DNA of 64,000 bases, from assembly GCF_001571285.1 (NCBI RefSeq), contig NZ_BCTM01000014.1:62001-126000 (forward strand). Direction: 5' to 3'. The notes under the pieces were generated by a model, which saw only the letters and a list, made by a program, of their open reading frames with translations, did no database searches and was not told the DNA's origin. The position numbers and the translations under genes were made by a program. This document shows positions 50,106 to 60,711 of the stretch, piece by piece. Numbering within the stretch: the first letter of the stretch is position 1; each line of letters begins with the position of its first letter. The stretch comes from Kluyvera cryocrescens NBRC 102467 (lineage in GTDB: Bacteria; Pseudomonadota; Gammaproteobacteria; Enterobacterales; Enterobacteriaceae).

Positions 50106-51218
<1,113 letters not shown>

Positions 51219-51281
51219 CTATTCTGCACCCAATTTTTAACACCTGATTTTTCCGCCTTTTCAGACATTAAATCGGTCAAA

Positions 51282-51372
51282 TATGATACTGCTCACGAAA
51301 ATGAAACCGGGTACATCCTTGTCCTTGCATCCACTGAACAGAATCCACATCATATGACTGAAACCGGTTTCT
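51282..51372 (+). promoter_or_regulatory. bglK promoter region: CRP-like site and two AscG-like operators
   Basis: TATGATACTGCTCACG (51282-51297) fits a CRP site with two mismatches in the ten defined bases. TGAAACCGGGTACA (51302-51315) and TGAAACCGGTTTCT (51359-51372) match the LacI-family AscG operator I recall, TGAAACCGGTTTCA, at 12 and 13 of 14 positions. Their centres are 57 bp apart. A weak promoter (TTGCAT at 51325, CATCAT at 51348) could lie between them. This suggests induction by beta-glucosides and glucose repression. Confidence 0.6.
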
Positions 51373-51430
51373 GTTTTTGTTACAGATACCAGACTAATCG
51401 ATTTAAATGCGGCCAGAAGGGATGAATGGA

Positions 51431-52309
51431 ATGAAAATCGCTGCCTTTGATATTGGTGGTACAGCGTTAAAAATGGGCGTAGTCGATGCAAATGGTGAAT
51501 TGCTGGAAAAAGGAAAGCAGCCCATCAGCAATAGCGACGGTGAGCAAATTCTTTCAGCCATTGAAGCCTGGATTGCCGCTCATCCTGAGTGTACCGGTGT
51601 TGCGATTAGCGCGCCGGGCTACGTCAACCCGCATACCGGTTTTATCGAAATGGGCGGTGCTATCCGCCGGTTTGATAACTTCGCCATTAAGGCATGGCTC
51701 GAAGAGCGCTGTGGTTTACCCGTTGCCATTGAAAACGACGCCAACTGCGTCCTGCTGGCCGAACGCTGGCAGGGGAAGGCGACGGAGATGGCAAACTTCC
51801 TGGTTCTGACCATCGGCACTGGCATCGGCGGCGCGATTTTCTGCAATAACCAACTGGTCCACGGTGCGCGTTTTCGCGCCGGTGAATTCGGCTATATGCA
51901 AACCTCACGCCCCGGCGGCCGTGATGTACGCCGCTACACCATGAATGAAAACTGCACGCTGCGCGTTCTGCGCCATCGCTATGCACAACATATAGGTATA
52001 CCGTTGGATGCTGTCACCGGTGAAGAGATCTTCGATGGCTTTGATGCGGGTGATGCTGTTTGCCAGCGTCTGGTGGCGGAATTCTTTAATGGTCTTGGCT
52101 CCGGGCTCTATAACCTGGTCAATCTGTTTGACCCACAAACTATTCTTATCGGCGGCGGCATCGTGGAGCGCCCCGGTTTTCTGGCGCTGATGCGTAAGCA
52201 TTTGGCCTGGTTCGGCATCGCCGACTACATCGATACGGTCAGCCACGGCAATGACGCCGGGCTGATTGGCGCGGTTTATCATTTCAATCAGCAATACTCG
52301 CAGCGATAA
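51431..52309 (+). CDS. bglK: BglK-type beta-glucoside kinase (ROK family)
   Basis: A 292-residue sugar kinase that should phosphorylate cellobiose and other beta-glucosides at C6 of the non-reducing glucose with ATP. The ROK motifs are AAFDIGGTALKMG (ATP phosphate loop 1), ENDANCVLLAE and LTIGTGIGGAIF. The usual CxCGxxGC zinc motif of ROK proteins is not seen. The sequence fits the Klebsiella BglK kinase as I recall it. ATG 51431 matches that start; ATG codons at 51407 and 51422 are in frame. A GH1 6-phospho-beta-glucosidase follows, making a two-step route that does not need a PTS. Confidence 0.88.
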   Translation: MKIAAFDIGGTALKMGVVDANGELLEKGKQPISNSDGEQILSAIEAWIAAHPECTGVAISAPGYVNPHTGFIEMGGAIRRFDNFAIKAWLEERCGLPVAIENDANCVLLAERWQGKATEMANFLVLTIGTGIGGAIFCNNQLVHGARFRAGEFGYMQTSRPGGRDVRRYTMNENCTLRVLRHRYAQHIGIPLDAVTGEEIFDGFDAGDAVCQRLVAEFFNGLGSGLYNLVNLFDPQTILIGGGIVERPGFLALMRKHLAWFGIADYIDTVSHGNDAGLIGAVYHFNQQYSQR

Positions 52310-52321
52310 CTTACTGATTAA

Positions 52322-53764
<1,443 letters not shown>

Positions 53765-53784
53765 CTCGCTGAATATGCAAAATA

Positions 53785-53812
53785 AAACCCCGCTTGTCGG
53801 GGTTTATTTTTA
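53785..53812 (+). terminator. Intrinsic terminator after the GH1 gene
   Basis: AAACCCCG (53785-53792) and CGGGGTTT (53798-53805) form a perfect stem with a 5-base loop, followed by ATTTTTAT. Confidence 0.92.
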
Positions 53813-53900
53813 TCCTGACTTATACTGTCAGCAGTTCCATTCACCGCTTTGCTTGATCCTGGTCAATCAACATGGGTATGGCGCAATCAAAAAAAAGCGG

Positions 53901-53906
53901 TATAAT
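53901..53906 (+). promoter_or_regulatory. Putative -10 element of upp
   Basis: A perfect TATAAT preceded by GCGG lies 45 bases before upp. I see no convincing -35 at 16-18 bases, so the promoter may be of the extended -10 or a regulated type. Confidence 0.5.
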
Positions 53907-53950
53907 CCGGCGATTTTTTTTGTGGCTGACCCATTCAAAGGAGAAAGAGA

Positions 53951-54577
53951 ATGAAGATTGTGGAAGTTAAACACCCACTCGTCAAACACAAGCTGGGCCT
54001 GATGCGCGAGAACGACATCAGCACCAAACGCTTCCGTGAACTCGCCTCCGAAGTCGGTAGCCTGCTGACTTATGAAGCCACCGCCGGTCTGGAAACCGAA
54101 AAAGTGACTATCGAAGGCTGGAATGGCCCGGTAGAAATCGACCAGATCAAGGGCAAGAAAATTACCGTTGTGCCAATCCTGCGCGCAGGCCTGGGCATGA
54201 TGGACGGCGTGCTGGAAAACGTGCCAAGCGCGCGCATCAGCGTTGTCGGCATGTATCGTGACGAAGAGACGCTGGAGCCGGTACCTTACTTCCAGAAATT
54301 GGTTTCCAACATTGATGAGCGCATGGCGCTGATCGTTGACCCAATGCTGGCCACCGGCGGTTCCGTTATCGCCACCATCGACCTGCTGAAAAAAGCGGGC
54401 TGCTCCAGCATCAAGGTTCTGGTACTGGTCGCCGCACCGGAAGGTATCGCAGCGCTGGAAAAAGCGCATCCGGATATCGAGCTGTACACTGCGTCAATTG
54501 ACCAGGGCCTCAACGAGCACGGATACATTATTCCGGGACTCGGCGATGCCGGCGATAAGATCTTTGGTACCAAGTAA
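53951..54577 (+). CDS. upp: Uracil phosphoribosyltransferase
   Basis: A 208-residue salvage enzyme that makes UMP from uracil and PRPP. The PRPP loop [12 protein letters not shown] and the C-terminal uracil-binding [15 protein letters not shown] are present. It has an AGGAGA site. uraA follows after a hairpin, the usual uracil salvage pair. Confidence 0.98.
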   Translation: MKIVEVKHPLVKHKLGLMRENDISTKRFRELASEVGSLLTYEATAGLETEKVTIEGWNGPVEIDQIKGKKITVVPILRAGLGMMDGVLENVPSARISVVGMYRDEETLEPVPYFQKLVSNIDERMALIVDPMLATGGSVIATIDLLKKAGCSSIKVLVLVAAPEGIAALEKAHPDIELYTASIDQGLNEHGYIIPGLGDAGDKIFGTK

Positions 54578-54593
54578 ACGAAAAATTAAAAAG

Positions 54594-54621
54594 AGCCGAC
54601 TTTGAGAGTCGGCTTTTTTTT
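54594..54621 (+). terminator. Intrinsic terminator between upp and uraA
   Basis: AGCCGACT (54594-54601) and AGTCGGCT (54607-54614) form a perfect 8-bp stem with a 5-base loop, followed by a run of T. uraA expression must come by read-through or from its own promoter in the remaining 44 bases. Confidence 0.9.
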
Positions 54622-54665
54622 GAATAAAAACAACTGGGCTAATAACACAACAGAGGAAAAACACC

Positions 54666-55955
54666 ATGACGCGCCGTGCCATTGGGGTAAGTGAAAGACC
54701 GCCGCTTTTACAAACTATCCCGCTTAGCTTGCAGCATTTATTTGCCATGTTTGGCGCAACCGTGCTGGTGCCGGTTCTGTTCCACATTAACCCAGCTACC
54801 GTACTGCTGTTTAACGGTCTCGGTACGCTGCTGTATCTCTTTATCTGTAAGGGAAAAATCCCGGCTTACCTGGGGTCGAGCTTTGCCTTTATTTCTCCGG
54901 TTCTGCTGCTGCTGCCGTTAGGCTACGAAGTCGCGCTGGGCGGCTTTATTATGTGCGGCGTGCTGTTCTGTCTCGTCTCTTTTATCGTGAAGAAAGCCGG
55001 TACCGGCTGGCTGGACGTGATGTTCCCTCCGGCGGCTATGGGCGCAATCGTTGCCGTTATCGGTCTGGAGCTGGCGGGCGTCGCGGCAAATATGGCCGGT
55101 CTGCTGCCACCGGATGGGCAATCCGCAGATTCCAAAACCATCATCATTTCGCTGGTCACGCTGGGCGTCACCGTCTTTGGTTCCGTTTTGTTCCGCGGCT
55201 TCCTGGCGATTATCCCGATTCTTATCGGGGTTCTGGTTGGCTACGCGCTCTCCTTCGTGATGGGTGTTGTTGATACTACGCCGATTGCCGAAGCACACTG
55301 GTTCGCGCTGCCAACGTTCTACACCCCGCGCTTTGAATGGTTTGCTATCTTCACCATTCTGCCTGCTGCACTGGTGGTGATTGCGGAACACGTCGGGCAC
55401 CTGGTGGTCACGGCGAATATCGTGAAGAAAGATCTGATTCGTGACCCTGGCCTGCATCGCTCGATGTTTGCGAACGGCCTGTCTACCGTCATCTCCGGCT
55501 TCTTTGGCTCCACGCCGAACACCACCTACGGTGAAAACATCGGCGTCATGGCGATCACCCGTGTTTACAGTACCTGGGTTATCGGCGGCGCGGCGATCAT
55601 CGCGATTCTGCTTTCCTGCGTCGGTAAACTGGCGGCAGCGATTCAGATTATCCCACTGCCGGTGATGGGCGGCGTTTCTCTGCTGCTGTACGGCGTCATT
55701 GGTGCGTCCGGTATCCGCGTGCTGATTGAATCGAAAGTCGACTACAGCAAAGCGCAGAATCTGATCCTGACCTCCGTCATTCTGATTATTGGCGTGAGCG
55801 GCGCGAAGGTGCATATCGGTGCTGCGGAGCTGAAAGGGATGGCGCTGGCGACTATCGTTGGGATCTGCCTGAGCCTGGTCTTCAAACTGATTAGCGTACT
55901 GCGTCCGGAAGAAGTGGTCCTGGACGCTGAAGATAGCGATCAAACTACCCATTGA
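54666..55955 (+). CDS. uraA: UraA, uracil:proton symporter
   Basis: A 429-residue NCS2-family membrane transporter, same length as E. coli UraA. The family signatures IAEHVGHLVVTANIV and GFFGSTPNTTYGENIGVMAITRVYS carry the substrate-binding acidic residues. It imports uracil, which Upp converts to UMP. It has a GAGG site. Confidence 0.97.
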   Translation: MTRRAIGVSERPPLLQTIPLSLQHLFAMFGATVLVPVLFHINPATVLLFNGLGTLLYLFICKGKIPAYLGSSFAFISPVLLLLPLGYEVALGGFIMCGVLFCLVSFIVKKAGTGWLDVMFPPAAMGAIVAVIGLELAGVAANMAGLLPPDGQSADSKTIIISLVTLGVTVFGSVLFRGFLAIIPILIGVLVGYALSFVMGVVDTTPIAEAHWFALPTFYTPRFEWFAIFTILPAALVVIAEHVGHLVVTANIVKKDLIRDPGLHRSMFANGLSTVISGFFGSTPNTTYGENIGVMAITRVYSTWVIGGAAIIAILLSCVGKLAAAIQIIPLPVMGGVSLLLYGVIGASGIRVLIESKVDYSKAQNLILTSVILIIGVSGAKVHIGAAELKGMALATIVGICLSLVFKLISVLRPEEVVLDAEDSDQTTH

Positions 55956-56050
55956 TCCTAAAGCCGGGCGGGATCGCCGCCCGGTTCTCTCCACGCTAAT
56001 TTCTGTGTTAAACTCACCGGGTTTTTTCGTAAGCCCATGTTGAGGTCTCT

Positions 56051-56752
56051 CTGAACGCACCGGCACAGCTCTCTTTGCCACTTTATCTTCCCGATGATGA
56101 AACTTTCGCGAGTTTCTGGCCGGGCGATAACCCCTCTTTACTTGCTGCCGTACAAAACGTACTGCGGCAAGAGCACAGCGGATACATCTATATCTGGTCG
56201 CGCGAAGGTGCTGGCCGTAGTCATCTGCTGCATGCTGCCTGTGCCGAACTGTCGCAGCGTGGCGATGCGGTAGGCTATGTGCCGCTGGATAAGCGCACCT
56301 GGTTTGTACCGGAAGTGCTTGATGGGATGGAGCAGCTTTCGCTGGTATGCATCGACAATATTGAATGTGTCGCCGGGGATGAGCTGTGGGAGATGGCGAT
56401 CTTCAACCTGTATAACCGCATTCTCGAATCGGGCAATACGCGCCTGCTGATAACCGGCGATCGGCCGCCGCGTCAGCTTAATCTGGGCCTGCCGGATCTG
56501 GCTTCACGTCTCGACTGGGGACAAATCTACAAGCTTCAGCCGCTCTCGGACGAAGATAAGCTTCAGGCCTTGCAGCTGCGCGCGCGCCTGCGGGGTTTTG
56601 AGATGCCGGAAGATGTCTGCCGTTTTCTGCTTAAACGTCTCGATCGTGAAATGCGCACGCTGTTCTTAACGCTCGATCAGCTCGATCACGCGTCGATAAC
56701 CGCGCAGCGCAAACTCACAATCCCGTTTGTGAAAGAGATCCTTAAGCTCTAG
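56051..56752 (+). CDS. hda: Hda, regulatory inactivator of DnaA; CTG start
   Basis: A 233-residue AAA+ protein that, with the beta clamp, makes DnaA hydrolyse ATP after initiation. The clamp-binding motif QLSLPL lies at residues 6-11, upstream of the first ordinary start codon in frame (TTG 56075), so that codon cannot be the start. Between the in-frame stop at 56030 and this motif the only plausible start is CTG 56051, with GAGG 5 bases upstream; E. coli hda is also known for a CTG start. The AAA+ domain has the atypical P-loop [12 protein letters not shown] and arginine-finger region ASRLDW. The start codon overlaps the stop of a five-codon ORF (56037-56054). Confidence 0.93.
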   Translation: MNAPAQLSLPLYLPDDETFASFWPGDNPSLLAAVQNVLRQEHSGYIYIWSREGAGRSHLLHAACAELSQRGDAVGYVPLDKRTWFVPEVLDGMEQLSLVCIDNIECVAGDELWEMAIFNLYNRILESGNTRLLITGDRPPRQLNLGLPDLASRLDWGQIYKLQPLSDEDKLQALQLRARLRGFEMPEDVCRFLLKRLDREMRTLFLTLDQLDHASITAQRKLTIPFVKEILKL

Positions 56753-56757
56753 CCAAC

Positions 56758-56794
56758 AAAAAGGCCTGATAGACGTAGTGCCATCAGGCCTTTT
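56758..56794. terminator. Bidirectional terminator between hda and the M17 gene
   Basis: AAAAGGCCTGAT (56759-56770) and ATCAGGCCTTTT (56783-56794) form a perfect 12-bp stem with a 12-base loop. A and T runs at both ends allow it to work for both converging transcripts. Confidence 0.88.
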
Positions 56795-56810
56795 GTCATA
56801 GTACCAAACG

Positions 56811-58271
56811 TTATTCTTCAACCGCCAGGTCGTTCAACAGATGCTGCATGAGCAGCGGAATCGGCCTGCCTGACGCCACGCTTTTCCCACCTTCTCGCCA
56901 CAGCGCTGTACCGCTGACGTCAAGATGTGCCCACGGAATATAGGCTGGGCAGAAGTGGTGCAATAGCCATGCGGCAGAGGCGCTGATCGCCGCATTGTTG
57001 GTTGGCGTATTGCATAAATCAGCAATGGCGCTTTCGGTTTGCTTTTTCAGCCGCGCATCCAGCGGCAGTGACCACACTTCATCACCGCTCTGCTCACCGG
57101 CGACAGTCAGGGCGCTACGCAGAGTGTTATCCTGAGTCATCAAGCCGCTTAACTCGTAGCCCAATGCCTTGACGACGGCTCCGGTCAGCGTGGCCAAATC
57201 GATAATATAACGCGTTTGCTCATGGCGTTTACTGGCCCAGGCGATAGCATCGGACAGTACCAGCCGGCCCTCGGCGTCGGTGTTGTTAATTTCCACCGTC
57301 ATACCGTTACAGGCGCGAGCCACGCTCCCCGGCTGCATAGCGTTGGGTCCAATGGCGTTTTCTGCCAGTGCCAGCACGCCCATGACGCGCACCGGTAGCT
57401 TCAGCTCGGCAATGCTCAGCATCAGCCCCAGCACGTTAGCCGCGCCGCACATGTCGTACTTCATGGTGTACATGCCGGCTCCTTCTTTCAGCCACAACCC
57501 GCCGGTATCGAAGGTGATACCTTTACCGACATAGCTGCGTACCGGGCCGCTGCTTGCGCCATCGTAGTGGATGGCCAGCAGGCGAGGAGGGCGACTGGAT
57601 CCTTTACCCACCGCGTGCAGTAGGCCAAGACCTTGTTCAACAATGGCGCTTTCGTCGAGCACTTCGCAGCGCAGGTTTGGCACGGTGGCACACAGTCGCT
57701 GAGCCTCTTCCACAACAAACTGCGGTGTGCACTGTTCCGATGGGATATCCGCCAGCCGACGCGCAGCGACCATGCCGTTGGCGATGGCCTGTTGCTGAGC
57801 GAATACTCTCTCCAGCCGCGATGCGTCGGTGCCCGCACAAAAAGCGTTGACGCGGCGTAGCGTTACGCCGCGTTCACCGACAGTTTTCAGCCCCAAATCG
57901 GTTAATTTATGCGCCTGATTGAAGAGAAAGCGCAGCGTTTTCGCCAGGACCGTGTCATCAATGTCGCTACAGTCCAGAAGGACATCCTCACAAACCGGCG
58001 CGGCGAACAGCGGGCGAATGTGCGTCAGGAGTGAGTCGGTCAGGCTATCTTGCCAAACGCTGAGCGGAAGAAGGGTTATGCGAGAGAAGGGACCACAGCC
58101 GAAACGGGTATCCGCCAGCTTGCCCTGCTCGGCCTGCGCCACCAGTTCCGCAATCAGCGGATTATCACGCAGCTGATTTTCCAAAAGCAAAGCGCTGCCA
58201 GGGAAGGTAATAAGATGGCCCTGCGCCAGTTCGCTGGTCAGCGCCGTAAATAGACGGTAGTTAATCATCAT
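56811..58271 (-). CDS. M17-family leucyl-type aminopeptidase, accessory
   Basis: A 486-residue M17 peptidase. The catalytic region shows [31 protein letters not shown] and [14 protein letters not shown], so both metal sites and the catalytic lysine look intact. The N-terminal domain differs from PepA and PepB. It begins next to the stop of the glycosylasparaginase-type gene (TAA 58274-58272; ATG 58271 or 58268, GAGGAG upstream), so translation is coupled. It may free an amino acid from a peptide after the partner enzyme removes the sugar; that role is inferred. Confidence 0.88.
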   Translation of the reverse strand: MMINYRLFTALTSELAQGHLITFPGSALLLENQLRDNPLIAELVAQAEQGKLADTRFGCGPFSRITLLPLSVWQDSLTDSLLTHIRPLFAAPVCEDVLLDCSDIDDTVLAKTLRFLFNQAHKLTDLGLKTVGERGVTLRRVNAFCAGTDASRLERVFAQQQAIANGMVAARRLADIPSEQCTPQFVVEEAQRLCATVPNLRCEVLDESAIVEQGLGLLHAVGKGSSRPPRLLAIHYDGASSGPVRSYVGKGITFDTGGLWLKEGAGMYTMKYDMCGAANVLGLMLSIAELKLPVRVMGVLALAENAIGPNAMQPGSVARACNGMTVEINNTDAEGRLVLSDAIAWASKRHEQTRYIIDLATLTGAVVKALGYELSGLMTQDNTLRSALTVAGEQSGDEVWSLPLDARLKKQTESAIADLCNTPTNNAAISASAAWLLHHFCPAYIPWAHLDVSGTALWREGGKSVASGRPIPLLMQHLLNDLAVEE

Positions 58272-59225
58272 TTACTCCTCGATGGGCGCGCGGATGCGAT
58301 CGGCATAGGCCTGCATCCAGGCATCGTCCACCGGATAGTAGTGGGTTTTCTCTTTGATGCGCTCCGCGCGGAAGACCGTTAGCGGCTGTGTTGCGGTCGC
58401 CACGACAAAAGAGAAGGTCTTGATATTGGTGGCCGCGCCAAACTCGCCTTTACGGTTCATACAGACGACGGACAGGTCGCCCGCGCGGCCAAAGCGTGAC
58501 ATCAGTTTATCTTCGAGCTCGTATACCACGGAGTCGGCCGCCTGCTGTGGGGTCATTCCCTGTTCCATACGGCGGACGATCTCATAGCTGGTGCAACCCT
58601 TCATCAGGTCTTCACCAACGCCGGTCGCCGTGGCGGCACCGATTTCACTGTCGCAGTAGAAACCTGAGCCGATAATCGGCGAGTCGCCAATGCGCCCGCG
58701 TTTTTTCATAAACAGGCCGCTGGTGGAGGTCGCCACGCTCATCGAGCCTTGCTTATCCAACGCGATAACGCCGACGGTGTCATGGCCATCGTACGGGCTG
58801 AGCCCTTTATCCAGCGTTTCGCGGCAGCGTTTGCGGTAGTGCTGCATTGCCCGTTCGGTGAGCATTTTTTTATCGCTAAACCCCTGGCTGAGCGCCCATT
58901 CGCGTGCGCCCTGGCCAACCAGCAGAGAGTTGTAACGCTGGCGGCCCAGCGCATGCGCCACCTTGACGGGATTGGCAATATCAATCAGGTTGCCCACCGC
59001 GCCAAAGGCCAGCGTATCACCGTCCATCCAGGCGGCATCCAGTTCGACTTCGCCGTTCTCGGTGGGCAGGCCGCCATAGCCCACCGATTTGTAGAATGGA
59101 AAATCCTCGACGGCGACCACGGCGTCCACCACCGATGTCGTCGCTTTATTCCCGCCAGCCAGCGCGGTGGCGGATTCGCTAACGCCTTCCAGCGCCATAC
59201 GCCAGGTTGCAATTATTCCCCACAT
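58272..59225 (-). CDS. Glycosylasparaginase-type Ntn hydrolase (T2 family)
   Basis: A 317-residue proenzyme that should cut itself before Thr150 (GHDTVGVIALD) to expose the nucleophile. The motifs YGGLPTENGEVELDAAWMDG in the alpha part and GRIGDSPIIGSGFYCDSEIGAA in the beta part match N4-(beta-N-acetylglucosaminyl)-L-asparaginase rather than the isoaspartyl peptidase branch. The reaction would split glycosylated asparagine to aspartate and an aminosugar. No signal peptide is seen, so it acts in the cytoplasm on imported substrate. It lies 3 bases after the PTS EIIC gene. Confidence 0.88.
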   Translation of the reverse strand: MWGIIATWRMALEGVSESATALAGGNKATTSVVDAVVAVEDFPFYKSVGYGGLPTENGEVELDAAWMDGDTLAFGAVGNLIDIANPVKVAHALGRQRYNSLLVGQGAREWALSQGFSDKKMLTERAMQHYRKRCRETLDKGLSPYDGHDTVGVIALDKQGSMSVATSTSGLFMKKRGRIGDSPIIGSGFYCDSEIGAATATGVGEDLMKGCTSYEIVRRMEQGMTPQQAADSVVYELEDKLMSRFGRAGDLSVVCMNRKGEFGAATNIKTFSFVVATATQPLTVFRAERIKEKTHYYPVDDAWMQAYADRIRAPIEE

Positions 59226-59228
59226 CTC

Positions 59229-60545
59229 TTACTCCTGTTTTGCTAGCGTATTGGATCCCTGAGCTTCACTTATTTCTGCACTGCGGTACTGCTTGTCGAG
59301 AATGCGCATAAACGGCAGATAGAGCATTGCGCCAATCAGCAGGTTCAGTATCTGCATCACGCTCCCGGAAATATGCCCGGTGACGATAAATCCGCTGATA
59401 ACCGGCGGTAGCGTCCACGGAATAAACACCCCAGTGGTGACCGCCACCATGCCAATTTTCATTGCCACATACTGAATCGTCACCAGCACCAGCGGCACCA
59501 GGTTGAACGGGATCAGCATGATAGGGTTCATGATCACCGGCAGGCCGAACAGTACCGGTTCGTTGATGTTAAAGACCGATGCCCCAGCCCCAAGCCGCGC
59601 CACTTCACGCATGCTTTTACTCCGAGCGAAGATAAGCATTGCTATCACCAGCGACAGCGTCGCGCCGGCGCCGCCCATCCAGATCATGTCAAAGAATTGC
59701 TCGGTGATGATATGCGGCGGGGTGACGCCGGCCTGGATGGCGGCGATATTGTCAGTTTGGTTTTCCATCCACAGTGGACGAATGATGCCGTTGACCATTG
59801 AGCCGGAGTTAATCCCGACTGACCACAATATGGTGATGCTAAAGACGGTCATCAGTGCGCCAAAATAGGAGGTACCGAAATGGCGTACCGGCGTTGCCAC
59901 CACCTCATAGATAAACTGATGGATGGTTTGATAGTGGGTGTTTTCAAAACCGATACGAATCGCTAGCACCAGAATCATTACGACCAGCGCAGGAATGAGT
60001 GCAGCGAATGATTCCTGCACGGCAGGCGGTACGCCTTCCGGCATCTTGATGACCAGCTTTTTGCGCTTGAGCCAGCAGAACAACTCGGTCCACAGCAGCG
60101 AGCCAATCATGGCGACAAACAGCCCTTTGGTGCCAATCCATTCAACCGGCATTACCGTAATGCCGCCGTTATCGGCCACTTTGATAAACGGTGTCAAAAT
60201 CAGGAAGCTGACGAGCGCCAGAATGCCGCATGAGATACGGTCGCTACCATAATGCTCGGCCAGCCGATAGGCCACGAGAAAGCTGATGAACAGCGACATG
60301 GTGGAGAACACCGCGTTAAACGGGATCTCAATGATGGCGCTCCAGTTATTACCAAAGCTGTGAGACATAAATTGCTGGTAGCTCTGATTCGGGAACGACG
60401 AAATGACCAGCAGAATAGATCCAACGATGATGAAAGGCATAAAGGAGACATATGCACCACGGATGGCGCCGAGATGACGTTGCTGGGCGGTTTTCGCAGC
60501 AATCGGCATCAATTTCTCTTCTAAAAATCCCAGAACATTGTTCAT
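59229..60545 (-). CDS. PTS EIIC permease, lactose/cellobiose/chitobiose family
   Basis: A 438-residue EIIC with about ten membrane segments. The family motif NINEPVLFGLPVIMNPIMLIPF is present, as is the N-terminal pattern RHLGAIRGAYVSFMPFIIVGS. No EIIA or EIIB gene is found in this operon or anywhere in the window for this family, so it must borrow them (for example from a chitobiose system) or work otherwise. It is first in an operon with a glycosylasparaginase-type hydrolase and an aminopeptidase. This suggests transport of a glycosylated amino acid or aminosugar conjugate. Confidence 0.9.
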   Translation of the reverse strand: MNNVLGFLEEKLMPIAAKTAQQRHLGAIRGAYVSFMPFIIVGSILLVISSFPNQSYQQFMSHSFGNNWSAIIEIPFNAVFSTMSLFISFLVAYRLAEHYGSDRISCGILALVSFLILTPFIKVADNGGITVMPVEWIGTKGLFVAMIGSLLWTELFCWLKRKKLVIKMPEGVPPAVQESFAALIPALVVMILVLAIRIGFENTHYQTIHQFIYEVVATPVRHFGTSYFGALMTVFSITILWSVGINSGSMVNGIIRPLWMENQTDNIAAIQAGVTPPHIITEQFFDMIWMGGAGATLSLVIAMLIFARSKSMREVARLGAGASVFNINEPVLFGLPVIMNPIMLIPFNLVPLVLVTIQYVAMKIGMVAVTTGVFIPWTLPPVISGFIVTGHISGSVMQILNLLIGAMLYLPFMRILDKQYRSAEISEAQGSNTLAKQE

Positions 60546-60634
60546 TGTGAACTCCGTATAAGATTAACGGACATTGTGTGTGTTATGTAATAGAAAACGA
60601 CGAAAGGATTATCGAAGAAAGCTGATGGCGGAAA

Positions 60635-60650
60635 GGTGAAACGGGTCACA
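60635..60650. promoter_or_regulatory. CRP-like site in the EIIC / transposase-like gene divergent gap
   Basis: GGTGAAACGGGTCACA fits TGTGA-N6-TCACA with nine of ten defined bases. It lies 90 bases upstream of the EIIC start and 62 bases before the divergent gene, so it could activate either. The gap also has ATGAT (60681-60685) and ATCAT (60691-60695) as a small inverted repeat. Confidence 0.65.
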
Positions 60651-60711
60651 TCGTATCGACTTAATTAATATAAATCTCATATGATTAGTTATCATTATTG
60701 ATGGGTTTTTT

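Noticed and set aside
56075-56077. TTG as the start of hda
   Set aside because: It would remove most of the QLSLPL clamp-binding motif that Hda needs; CTG 56051 keeps it and has GAGG at good distance.
58272-59225. Isoaspartyl peptidase/IaaA assignment
   Set aside because: The YGGLPTENGEVELDAAWMDG and HDTVGVIALD motifs fit the glycosylasparaginase branch better than IaaA-type sequences, though an isoaspartyl activity cannot be excluded by reading alone.
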